Positions 1-5,057 of a stretch of 5,418 nt of DNA are shown here, in pieces; the first letter of the stretch is position 1, and each line of letters opens with the position of its first letter. The notes under the pieces were generated by a model. The model saw nothing but the letters and a program-made list of their open reading frames with translations. It searched no databases and was not told where the DNA came from. The stretch is taken from assembly GCA_014523595.1 (NCBI GenBank), contig JAATVN010000210.1, positions 1 to 5,418 of the forward strand, in the 5' to 3' direction. A program made the translations under genes and the position numbers. This DNA comes from Nitrososphaerales archaeon TH5888. GTDB taxonomy: Archaea > Thermoproteota > Nitrososphaeria > Nitrososphaerales > Nitrososphaeraceae.

Positions 1-1
1 G

Positions 2-76
2 GATGATGAATTTATGGCATCAGCACGAAAGACTAGGGGCATAAAGTTTGATTACGATATGACGCTGAACGACTAA
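2..76 (+). CDS. C-terminal end of an unidentified protein (partial)
   Basis: An open frame runs in from the left edge and gives 24 residues (DDEFMASARKTRG, then a tail ending in MTLND) before a TAA at 74-76. It is the longest open frame at this edge; the other two + frames stop at once or by base 44, and the minus strand shows no convincing frame. It lies upstream of, and on the same strand as, the terminase genes, so it may be the last codons of another viral gene in the same unit. No family can be recognised from so short a tail, and chance opening is possible. Confidence 0.35.
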   Translation, partial: DDEFMASARKTRGIKFDYDMTLND

Positions 77-158
77 ACATATACAGACGTCAAAGAATCA
101 AAAATGTCAAGAAAGCAATTAGTTTACTTAAGAAATAATAAGACAAAAGGTATTAGAT

Positions 159-572
159 ATGAGAGTAAAACAACACAGAGATAATACAATTATACCATAC
201 ATTATAGAAGTCATGGTCTTAAGACTCAGAGAGAAAGAGGCATTATCGTATTTGAAAGACAGAGGATTCAAGATATCACATGATTTCTATTATAGACTAC
301 GCAAGGAAGTACAACAAAATACACATACAAGATTATCATTAATAGCATCAGAAGAGTTCCTAAGTCAACATTTAGAGAGACTGGATACATTAAAGACAGT
401 TCATAATGAATTATGGAATAACTATCATATTGAAAACAACCCTACTAAGAAGTCAAATATACTAATGCAAATAGCAGAACTACAACAATACTTGTCAGCA
501 TTCTATGATTCAACGCAATACGTAATGCAGCATGCAGCAAGCATGAAAGTAAAGCAACAACAGCAGCAATGA
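159..572 (+). CDS. Probable small terminase subunit (TerS-like), HTH protein
   Basis: This 137-aa protein has the architecture of a small terminase subunit, which recognises viral DNA and loads the large subunit for packaging. Residues about 20-50 read as a helix-turn-helix (REKEALSYLKDRGFKIS, then FYYRLRKEV), the pattern of a DNA-recognition domain. Residues about 60-128 are predicted almost wholly helical with regular hydrophobic spacing, as expected of an oligomerisation core, and the protein ends in five glutamines encoded by CAA/CAG repeats. The stop codon overlaps the start of the large terminase gene by 4 nt, a classic TerS-TerL junction and the main support for the call. A purine-rich AAAAGGT lies about 8 nt before the ATG. 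Met19 at 213 is an alternative start that would still keep the HTH. The sequence itself is not diagnostic, so another HTH protein remains possible. Confidence 0.68.
   Translation: MRVKQHRDNTIIPYIIEVMVLRLREKEALSYLKDRGFKISHDFYYRLRKEVQQNTHTRLSLIASEEFLSQHLERLDTLKTVHNELWNNYHIENNPTKKSNILMQIAELQQYLSAFYDSTQYVMQHAASMKVKQQQQQ
555..569 (+). repeat. CAA/CAG trinucleotide run encoding a poly-Gln tail
   Basis: Five consecutive glutamine codons (CAA CAA CAG CAG CAA) form the last codons of the TerS-like gene, directly before its TGA, and the final A is the first base of the next gene's ATG. Such runs can change length by slippage. Gains or losses of whole codons would only alter the Q tail, but a one-base slip would alter the gene junction. 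Confidence 0.7.
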
Positions 573-1840
573 AATCTCCTTATCCCTTTTACAAGACTTC
601 AAACCCTCTATTATCTGAGCATGCAAATGATTTAGATATTTTCTTAGACAAACCGTTTTGGATATGGGATAAGAAACAACATGATAAGGCCTTTATTGAA
701 ACAGAAGGTAAATGCTGTCATGTTGACATATTGGGTAGGCCACAGAAGGACGGACAAGACTATCCTATATTTGACTATGAAAAACTTATCTTTGATGCAG
801 TAGAAAATAATGATTCAGTCTGGATTCTTAAAAGCAGAGGAATCGGGCTTAGTACATTTATGTTGTATTGGATCTCTTGGAAGATTCTAGGTTCATCAGA
901 ATTAGATAATGAATCGGTGTTCATAATCAGCGGAACAAGGGAGGAGCATGCTAATTATCTAAAAGAGAAAATGGCTAAACTCTTTGAGCGTAACTTTCCG
1001 ATACTCAACTTATACACAAAATACACCGAGATGGTATTAAGGCGTACTTGGATCAAAGTCTTTCCAAGTACTCTTAATTCGATTAAAGACGTTCGTGGCT
1101 ACTCCAGTTCCAAGATAATTTGGGTTGATGAAAGTGCATACATTCCTGAAAATGTACAGGATGAATTAATGGCCGCAATTACACCTTATCAGACAAAGAG
1201 TAAAGCCAAGATAATATTATCGAGTACACCTTTCCATCCAAATGATATCATGCATAAAATAGAACTTGATAAAGATTCCAAATATTTCAAGTTAAGGTTA
1301 CATTATTCTTTGGGAGCCGGAAAGATATATGATTCTAAAGAGATTGCATTAAGAAAGAACGGTGTAGAGTGGAAGCGGGAAATGGAATTACAATGGCTGG
1401 GCCGGCAAGGTAATGTTTTCTCAGGCCAACAAATAGAAGAGTGCATCCAATTAGGTGAACAGTATGATACTTCAAAGATACCAGTTTCATTATATACTTT
1501 AAAGAGTGTCGGCATTGATCCAGGTTTTAGCAGTAGTTCAACCGGCATTATAGTTTTAGAACATATCAAGGCCGACAACAATAAACATATCATAAGAGTT
1601 ATTGACAGTCACTTAATAGAAAGAGGACGCTTACATTACAGGCAACCTTCAAGTAAGAATGATCATTCAGGTAGTCATGGCGGCTCATTCAATTGGAATA
1701 CATTTTGCGACTTGAGCATAGAAGAATTAGGAGAATTATGGAGCAAGGGATATTACAAGAAGGATAATCATTACTACGACAGCGATGGCTATACAATGAG
1801 ATGGGATGATACTAAGGGCAAACTACAGGCCATTAAATAA
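569..1840 (+). CDS. terL: Terminase large subunit (ATPase + incomplete-looking nuclease)
   Basis: The 423-aa product is a viral DNA-packaging motor ATPase. Visible motifs, in order: a terminase-style deviant Walker A, KSRGIGLST (88-96); Walker B, IIWVDE (183-188), with D187 and E188 as the Mg-binding and catalytic acids; the coupling motif ILSSTPF (216-222); then the start of the RNase H-like nuclease, VGIDPGF (314-320), with D317 as the likely first metal ligand, and a following strand RVIDSH (343-348). In the family, this fold normally continues for roughly another 100 residues and supplies further acidic metal ligands. Here the last ~70 residues are Gly/Ser/His/Tyr-rich (SGSHGGSFNW, GYYKKDNHYYDSDGY) and do not read as that part, so the nuclease appears truncated or replaced. 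The ATG overlaps the upstream TGA by 4 nt, implying coupled translation, and no Shine-Dalgarno is present. The ATPase assignment is firm; whether packaging still works is unknown. Confidence 0.92.
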   Translation: MKSPYPFYKTSNPLLSEHANDLDIFLDKPFWIWDKKQHDKAFIETEGKCCHVDILGRPQKDGQDYPIFDYEKLIFDAVENNDSVWILKSRGIGLSTFMLYWISWKILGSSELDNESVFIISGTREEHANYLKEKMAKLFERNFPILNLYTKYTEMVLRRTWIKVFPSTLNSIKDVRGYSSSKIIWVDESAYIPENVQDELMAAITPYQTKSKAKIILSSTPFHPNDIMHKIELDKDSKYFKLRLHYSLGAGKIYDSKEIALRKNGVEWKREMELQWLGRQGNVFSGQQIEECIQLGEQYDTSKIPVSLYTLKSVGIDPGFSSSSTGIIVLEHIKADNNKHIIRVIDSHLIERGRLHYRQPSSKNDHSGSHGGSFNWNTFCDLSIEELGELWSKGYYKKDNHYYDSDGYTMRWDDTKGKLQAIK

Positions 1841-1846
1841 AATAAA

Positions 1847-2074
1847 ATGAAAAAAGTATCTAAAGACTACATAATAAGAGAAGCAGGAACAGGGAGAATA
1901 TACAAGATAACTGAAGATTATAATCCTATTACAAACTACGAACCAACAGAGAAAGAAAAACAAGACTTCCTAAAAAGAGAGACAGCAAGACTAAACGAAG
2001 AGAAACAAAAGAAACTCCCAATTAACCAGGTAAGAAGATTAGATAGGGTAATTCGTAATTTAGATGACTACTGA
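1847..2074 (+). CDS. Small charged protein of unknown function, viral unit
   Basis: The gene encodes 75 aa, starting at an ATG six bases after the terL stop. I do not recognise a family. The N-terminal third (YIIREAGTGRIYKITEDYNP) looks like a short beta hairpin. Residues about 34-75 are strongly charged and predicted helical (EKEKQDFLKRETARLNEEK), possibly a coiled coil or protein-binding helix. It has no cysteines, signal peptide or membrane segment. Its end overlaps the next gene by 11 nt, so it is almost certainly co-transcribed with the terminase genes and the downstream CxxC protein. A virion-assembly or regulatory role would be a guess. Confidence 0.75.
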   Translation: MKKVSKDYIIREAGTGRIYKITEDYNPITNYEPTEKEKQDFLKRETARLNEEKQKKLPINQVRRLDRVIRNLDDY

Positions 2075-2396
2075 TAAAAGTAAACCTATCATAGAAAAGA
2101 TAGAGCATACACCGGAGCAGAAACAAGAAATTCAGGACATTTTAAACGGTATGCCATTAAAGGAAACTGTAGAAAAATTAGAGGCTAAAGGTTGGAATGT
2201 TGATGCATGGTTAAAACGTAAACCCTCTTCAAATTCAAACTATAGAAATAAACTTGTCAGGAAACACTATTATCAGAATGGTATCTGTTGTCACTGTGCA
2301 GGATGGCCTGATTATAAAATATTGTTTGATGTAGGTGGCGCATATCTTAAAGAATTCTATTGTGAAAAGTGTTTCAAAGAAAGACAAATTGAATGA
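2064..2396 (+). CDS. Predicted zinc-binding protein (CxxC...CxxC), viral unit
   Basis: This 110-aa protein has two CxxC knuckles, C75-x2-C78 (within ICCHC) and C100-x2-C103 (CEKC), separated by 21 residues. That is the spacing of a zinc-ribbon or finger domain; an extra Cys76 and His77 sit inside the first knuckle. The N-terminal ~50 residues are predicted helical (PEQKQEIQDILNGM, ETVEKLEAKGW) and may form a small helical or HTH-like domain, followed by a basic linker (YRNKLVRKHYY) suited to nucleic-acid contact. The start codon lies inside the preceding gene in another frame, giving an 11-nt overlap, with a weak purine-rich stretch upstream. It is the last + strand gene of the block and converges on the small zinc-finger gene at 2415-2540. 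Function is unknown; a DNA-binding role is inference from the zinc knuckles. Confidence 0.8.
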   Translation: MTTDKSKPIIEKIEHTPEQKQEIQDILNGMPLKETVEKLEAKGWNVDAWLKRKPSSNSNYRNKLVRKHYYQNGICCHCAGWPDYKILFDVGGAYLKEFYCEKCFKERQIE

Positions 2397-2414
2397 ATGT
2401 GCTAAAACTAAATT

Positions 2415-2540
2415 CTAACAATTGGAATAAGAGGACCGAGGACCACGTCTTTTATTTTCAATACATTCGTAACATATGCCTTTTTTGTTGATATCTTCCC
2501 AGACTAACATAAAACAACGGGAGCAATAAAACGGGATCAA
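2415..2540 (-). CDS. 41-aa zinc-finger protein (CxxC-13-CxxC), TTG start
   Basis: The complementary strand holds a 41-codon frame with two zinc knuckles, C6-S-R-C9 and C23-Y-E-C26, followed by a basic tail (ENKRRGPRSS) and a final Cys41. The 13-residue spacing between knuckles and aromatic residues after the first (F10, W14) look like a compact treble-clef or ribbon finger. The likely start is TTG at 2540, immediately preceded by an in-frame TAG. The only downstream ATG (Met11) would delete the first knuckle, so TTG is preferred. A TATA-like TTTATATTAT sits 22-31 nt upstream, as expected of a leaderless archaeal transcript. It is short enough to be missed by routine gene callers. The knuckle spacing supports it being real; the exact function is not known. 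Confidence 0.66.
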   Translation of the reverse strand: MIPFYCSRCFMLVWEDINKKGICYECIENKRRGPRSSYSNC

Positions 2541-2561
2541 CTATAAATATAACTTGTGTCC

Positions 2562-2571
2562 ATAATATAAA
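2562..2571 (-). promoter_or_regulatory. TATA-like box for the 41-aa zinc-finger gene
   Basis: On the minus strand this reads TTTATATTAT, 22-31 nt before the TTG start at 2540. That places transcription initiation at or within a few bases of the start codon, consistent with a leaderless mRNA. The whole gap is AT-rich, so a chance match is possible. Confidence 0.45.
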
Positions 2572-2691
2572 AACTTTTAGTGTTTTGTAAGTTTTGTCTC
2601 CTGTAAAATGAATAATATTACTTTTCGCAACGATCTAATTTTCATTAACTTTACTGATGCAAATAAAGGCAAACCAAATCAATCTCTGTAC

Positions 2692-2703
2692 TATTAAAAT
2701 TAT
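2692..2703 (+). promoter_or_regulatory. TATA-like box for the zinc-ribbon gene at 2725
   Basis: TATTAAAATTAT lies 22-33 nt upstream of the ATG at 2725, the distance expected for a leaderless or very short-leader archaeal transcript. The rest of the 2572-2691 stretch shows only AT-rich sequence, a GTTTTGT doublet (2582-2588 and 2591-2597), and no convincing gene. Confidence 0.45.
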
Positions 2704-2724
2704 GGACTTATCTAAATAAGAACC

Positions 2725-3048
2725 ATGAATGGAAATGAAGATCTGGATGAAAGAAAGTTGTTGGGTTCAGGAGGATATGCCTTTGCAAGGATTACAGAAG
2801 AAGAAGAAATCAAGGCCAATTTGGGAATTCCCCAAATATTTTTAGCAAATTTAGGAAGACTGAGTGAGGAGAGGTTTTTGAAATATTATTGTAATGCATG
2901 TGGAAGGGAATATGATGGTTCTCCAGTCATTAAATTTGAGACCCCTAATGAGGAATTAGGTCAGGGCGTGATACTTGTAGAAAAAGGAGAATACAAATGC
3001 AAGACCTGTGATAACATAATAGCCTTCTACAGAAAGTTCAACAAATAA
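2725..3048 (+). CDS. Zinc-ribbon protein of unknown function
   Basis: The gene encodes a 107-aa acidic protein with a C-terminal zinc ribbon: C56-NA-C59-G and C92-KT-C95, 32 residues apart, with beta-rich sequence between (SPVIKFETP, GVILVEKGEYKC). The N-terminal half (about 1-50) carries a Gly-rich turn (LLGSGGYAF), an acidic helix (ITEEEEIKANLG) and IPQIFLANLGRL, which reads like a conserved hydrophobic patch rather than a known enzyme motif. The ATG is preceded by a TATA-like box at the right distance and no Shine-Dalgarno, suggesting its own transcript. It has no signal peptide or membrane segment, so it is probably cytoplasmic. Zinc binding is a confident inference from the two knuckles. 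A role such as transcription-associated or protein-protein adaptor cannot be chosen from sequence alone. Confidence 0.83.
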   Translation: MNGNEDLDERKLLGSGGYAFARITEEEEIKANLGIPQIFLANLGRLSEERFLKYYCNACGREYDGSPVIKFETPNEELGQGVILVEKGEYKCKTCDNIIAFYRKFNK

Positions 3049-3083
3049 TATTGCAAGTCTAACTTTTACTTCAACAATAAAAT

Positions 3084-3094
3084 GTTTATAATAA
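3084..3094 (+). promoter_or_regulatory. TATA-like box for the membrane protein gene at 3124
   Basis: GTTTATAATAA lies 30-40 nt before the TTG start at 3124, so transcription would begin a few bases upstream of it. A second AT stretch (TTAGTATATA, 3101-3110) is closer than usual and is the less likely box. Confidence 0.4.
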
Positions 3095-3123
3095 TTTTGT
3101 TTAGTATATACGATTGAACAAAA

Positions 3124-3516
3124 TTGGGAAGATGGGATGACGATTGGCATTATGTTCGTAAAGACAAGAAAAAAAGAGACTGGATCAGGATAGCTCGATA
3201 TGCCATTTACGGGGGCTTTGCAATTGTCGCTATCGTCGTATTGCTCGTATTTATTCCAAGGGCAGGGTTGACTGTCGAAATATTCGAAACAGGAGAGGAT
3301 CTGAGCACTATAAGTATAAAAATAAACAACAATAATCTCCATGAAATACACGATGTAACAGTTGCATTCGACAATAATACAGGCAAAAAGCAGATTTACA
3401 ATTCTATGGCACCATTCAGTTCAATATTCGTTACCCCTGAAAAGGACGATCTAGACTTTCAAAAGATAACTGTAACTGCCGATAATGGAAAGTTACAAAC
3501 CATAAAGTATAGGTGA
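3124..3516 (+). CDS. Single-pass membrane protein with external beta-rich domain
   Basis: The 130-aa product has a charged N-terminus (residues 1-24, with the Lys/Arg cluster RKDKKKRDWIRIAR), one hydrophobic segment at about 26-46 (YAIYGGFAIVAIVVLLVFIP), and then about 80 residues with alternating hydrophobic strands (LTVEIFE, STISIKINNNN, HDVTVAFDNN, QKITVTAD). The positive-inside rule puts the N-terminus in the cytoplasm and the beta-rich domain outside. That domain resembles small Ig-like or FxLYD-type sandwich modules in general pattern only. The start is TTG at 3124: an in-frame TGA lies two codons upstream and nearby ATGs are out of frame. Lys/Asn codon use and AT content match the neighbours. 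It ends 25 nt from the convergent gene at 3542. Function is unknown; a surface or envelope-anchored partner role is inference. Confidence 0.8.
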   Translation: MGRWDDDWHYVRKDKKKRDWIRIARYAIYGGFAIVAIVVLLVFIPRAGLTVEIFETGEDLSTISIKINNNNLHEIHDVTVAFDNNTGKKQIYNSMAPFSSIFVTPEKDDLDFQKITVTADNGKLQTIKYR

Positions 3517-3520
3517 CAGA

Positions 3521-3526
3521 TTTTTT
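3521..3526 (+). terminator. T-tract after the membrane protein gene
   Basis: Six consecutive T bases begin five bases after the TGA at 3514-3516. U-rich tracts of this kind are sufficient for intrinsic termination in archaea, and the position in a 25-nt convergent gap fits. There is no strong stem before it. Confidence 0.4.
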
Positions 3527-3541
3527 CGATCAAAATATGAG

Positions 3542-3934
3542 TTACCGTTTAGTGCTTGCTTCTCTTATTGCCTGACCATACTCCAGACTGGCCTTCTTTC
3601 TCATGTATGGTATTAATCTATAATGAATTGAATAGATACTTTTTTGTCTTACAAGAATCCCCTTAACCAACAGTGATACAAAACCACCCGCGACCTTTGA
3701 CGATTGTATCTTTCTATACTTACAAAATTTATCCCTTTTAGAATGATATTCTTTTAATGTGAAATAGGAACGATTTACATCTAAGATTAGCGGCCAGATA
3801 ATATTCTCCCAAACCATTCTCCTGTTTTGTGTTGATGACGCGTGCTTACCTTTATGACTTGATTCTTTTTTTAGGCCACTTGCATCTTGAAAAAGCATGT
3901 TGTGCGGTTCAATTGACAATTGTTTCTTAGGCAC
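3542..3934 (-). CDS. Probable winged-helix DNA-binding protein
   Basis: The gene encodes a 130-aa basic protein. Residues 1-39 are polar and basic and probably disordered. Residues about 40-112 fit a winged helix: helix 1 in WENIIWPLILDVN, a second element in FTLKEYHSKRDKF, a likely recognition helix in IQSSKVAGGFVSLLVKGIL, then a two-strand wing (VRQKSIYSIHYRLIPY). This suggests a sequence-specific regulator or nucleoid-type protein; no ligand domain is present. The start is taken as GTG at 3934, because an in-frame TAG lies 18 nt upstream and this is the first plausible start; Met13 or Met40 would still keep the domain. It diverges from the YkgJ-type gene with only 36 nt between starts, so it may regulate that gene and itself. 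The complementary strand of this segment has no competing long frame. The fold is inferred from pattern, not from a recognised family. Confidence 0.68.
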   Translation of the reverse strand: MPKKQLSIEPHNMLFQDASGLKKESSHKGKHASSTQNRRMVWENIIWPLILDVNRSYFTLKEYHSKRDKFCKYRKIQSSKVAGGFVSLLVKGILVRQKSIYSIHYRLIPYMRKKASLEYGQAIREASTKR

Positions 3935-3942
3935 ATTTAAAC
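3935..3942 (+). promoter_or_regulatory. TATA-like box for the YkgJ-type gene at 3971
   Basis: ATTTAAAC lies 29-36 nt before the TTG start at 3971. It begins at the base directly adjacent to the GTG start of the divergent winged-helix gene, so binding of the transcription machinery here would cover that gene's start. Confidence 0.4.
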
Positions 3943-3960
3943 TTGGGTCCTACCATAATC

Positions 3961-3968
3961 ATATTTAC
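3961..3968 (-). promoter_or_regulatory. TATA-like box for the winged-helix gene
   Basis: On the minus strand this reads GTAAATAT, 27-34 nt before the GTG at 3934. It ends two bases before the TTG start of the divergent gene, so the two core promoters overlap almost completely. Confidence 0.4.
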
Positions 3969-3970
3969 TT

Positions 3971-4681
3971 TTGGAAGAATTAGAGGTGAAACAGGCATTG
4001 GATGATTTGGCCAACAAATGGAATGTAGAAGAATCAATATATGATCTTCATTTAGGAAGACGTGATGATGTTTCTGATTCACAATTAGTTGTAAATGAGG
4101 TAGTTTTTCACATTCCGTACCTAACAAGAGATAAAACTTTTGTTCTTTGGAGGTGCCTTTGGCCAGACTGTCATAATTGCTGTGAGCGACAGGGAAGATT
4201 ACCCCTGACCAGAGACGACATTTCATTAATTTCAAATAAAATGGGTTATGATTCAGAATCTGAATTTATCCAAAAGGAAACTAGAATCTCAAGTTGGAAT
4301 GAAACTTCGACTATGAATAATGTCATTACAACTATCAGCATGATTTCACTAAAAAGAAAAGAAAATGAAAACGAAGATCAAGATGGGAAACCACTACCCT
4401 GCAGATTCTTAGATGATTGTGGAAGTTGTAAAATACATCCAGACAAACCAGGCGTTTGCTGGCTCTATCCATTTTCTTCATGGATGGAATCTAGTAATGG
4501 CAAGCCTGTGGTGCATGCATCATACCAATTAACGGGTGATTGTCCCGGATTTTACACTGATAAAACCTCACAACCTATGATGGAAATCTTTCAAGAATAC
4601 TCGAAACGAATTTTCTCGTACAATATGTCAATTCTTAGAACTACAAGAGAAAAATATGGATTCATAAATATTGTCCAATGA
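3971..4681 (+). CDS. YkgJ-family cysteine-cluster protein (CxxCxxCC type)
   Basis: This 236-aa protein matches the YkgJ/UPF0153 pattern of putative Zn- or Fe-S-binding proteins. A first cluster, C62-x4-C67-x2-C70-C71 (ending CHNCCERQGRLPLT), is followed by a helical stretch (RDDISLISNKMGY), then a second cluster C144...C150-GS-C153...C163, with the typical CKIHPDKPGVCWLYPF signature at 153-168, and Cys191 in GDCPGFY. The first spacing is four residues rather than the textbook two. Residues 1-50 and 200-236 are outside the core. In this family the metal centre is assumed but the reaction is mostly unknown. The start is uncertain: TTG at 3971 is the first candidate after an in-frame TAA at 3956-3958, and GTG at 3986 is an alternative; both keep the whole domain. 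It shares a 36-nt divergent promoter with the winged-helix gene and converges on the small Cys-rich gene at 4717 (35-nt gap). Confidence 0.85.
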   Translation: MEELEVKQALDDLANKWNVEESIYDLHLGRRDDVSDSQLVVNEVVFHIPYLTRDKTFVLWRCLWPDCHNCCERQGRLPLTRDDISLISNKMGYDSESEFIQKETRISSWNETSTMNNVITTISMISLKRKENENEDQDGKPLPCRFLDDCGSCKIHPDKPGVCWLYPFSSWMESSNGKPVVHASYQLTGDCPGFYTDKTSQPMMEIFQEYSKRIFSYNMSILRTTREKYGFINIVQ

Positions 4682-4716
4682 TTTTGTAAATTGTTGCTTT
4701 GAAAATCAAATTATCC

Positions 4717-4914
4717 TCAATCGTTCCAGATAACACTCGCATTACAACACCTGCATGGTGGAAAGGGATCACCTTTCGATAGAGGCACTATACGTTCGTT
4801 TGGCGGTACCGAACATCTATCTTTTCGAATACGTTTCAGAAACGTAGATGCATGCCTCAAGAAATTGAATGAACCGCTATGCGGTGCCAACTCTCCAGTG
4901 TGATATTCAATCAA
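4717..4914 (-). CDS. 65-aa cysteine-rich protein (APxSG...KGDPFPPC), TTG start
   Basis: This 65-aa product shows a pattern I associate with a widespread class of very small predicted metal-binding proteins: TGELAPHSG near the N-terminus (6-14), then LSKGDPFPPC (45-54), a CRCC knuckle (C54, C56, C57) with Cys34 as a possible fourth ligand, and a terminal IW before the stop. In bacteria, similar GxxAPxSG...G-FPPC...W layouts occur in YjzC-like and small zinc-ribbon proteins; this link is from memory and not certain. The start is TTG at 4914, directly preceded by an in-frame TAA, and no in-frame ATG exists. A TATA-like box lies 28-35 nt upstream. The + strand across the same interval is broken by stops in every frame. 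It converges on the YkgJ-type gene. The role is unknown. Confidence 0.66.
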   Translation of the reverse strand: MIEYHTGELAPHSGSFNFLRHASTFLKRIRKDRCSVPPNERIVPLSKGDPFPPCRCCNASVIWND

Positions 4915-4941
4915 TTAATTAGTATATAATTGTCACATAAA

Positions 4942-4949
4942 GAATATAA
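4942..4949 (-). promoter_or_regulatory. TATA-like box for the 65-aa Cys-rich gene
   Basis: The minus-strand reading is TTATATTC, 28-35 nt before the TTG at 4914, compatible with a leaderless or few-base-leader transcript. A nearer AT stretch (4921-4930) is too close to the start to serve as the box. Confidence 0.4.
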
Positions 4950-5026
4950 CAATATCAAATTTCTACGGTTGTTTCATCCTATTCATTGAATCGATGTATG
5001 AGTAAATGTTGTGTAGTACTCCTTAT

Positions 5027-5050
5027 TCATGACAGGCACTGGCCTGATGA
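5027..5050. repeat. Hairpin with 9 paired bases in the rpl32e upstream gap
   Basis: CAGGC (5033-5037) and GCCTG (5042-5046) pair around the loop ACTG. The stem continues outward as TCAT (5027-5030) with ATGA (5047-5050) after a two-base GA bulge. It lies between the divergent 65-aa gene and rpl32e and is not in any supported gene. It could be a transcript-end structure, a protein site or chance. Confidence 0.45.
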
Positions 5051-5057
5051 CTAATAG

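Noticed and set aside
104..184. 26-codon + frame starting MSRKQLVYLR just before the TerS-like gene
   Set aside because: Short, without a motif, and overlapping the start of the TerS-like gene by 26 nt. It could be a leader peptide but nothing supports that.
1303..1593. 96-codon open frame on the minus strand
   Set aside because: It lies wholly inside terL, whose motifs are clear, and its translation shows no recognisable domain.
2608..2697. 29-codon + frame in the AT-rich gap
   Set aside because: No recognisable motif or ribosome-binding site; the length is expected by chance in such sequence.
2956..3351. 131-codon minus-strand frame spanning two + strand genes
   Set aside because: It covers the end of the zinc-ribbon gene and the membrane segment of the next gene, both of which have better coding evidence; its own product shows no coherent domain.
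3927..4235. 102-codon minus-strand frame opposite the YkgJ-type gene
   Set aside because: It overlaps the first conserved cysteine cluster of a recognised family and also runs over the winged-helix start; it is best explained as a shadow.
4755..4885. Several short perfect hairpins (GAAAGG/CCTTTC, CGTTT/AAACG, ACCGC/GCGGT) suggesting a structured RNA
   Set aside because: They fall inside the 65-aa Cys-rich frame, are separate small stems, and match no signature I know for SRP RNA, RNase P RNA or tRNA. The protein explanation is stronger.
5042..5050. TGATGA resembling a box C of a C/D guide RNA
   Set aside because: No suitably spaced box D (CTGA) or C'/D' pair follows, and the motif is already part of the hairpin at 5027-5050.
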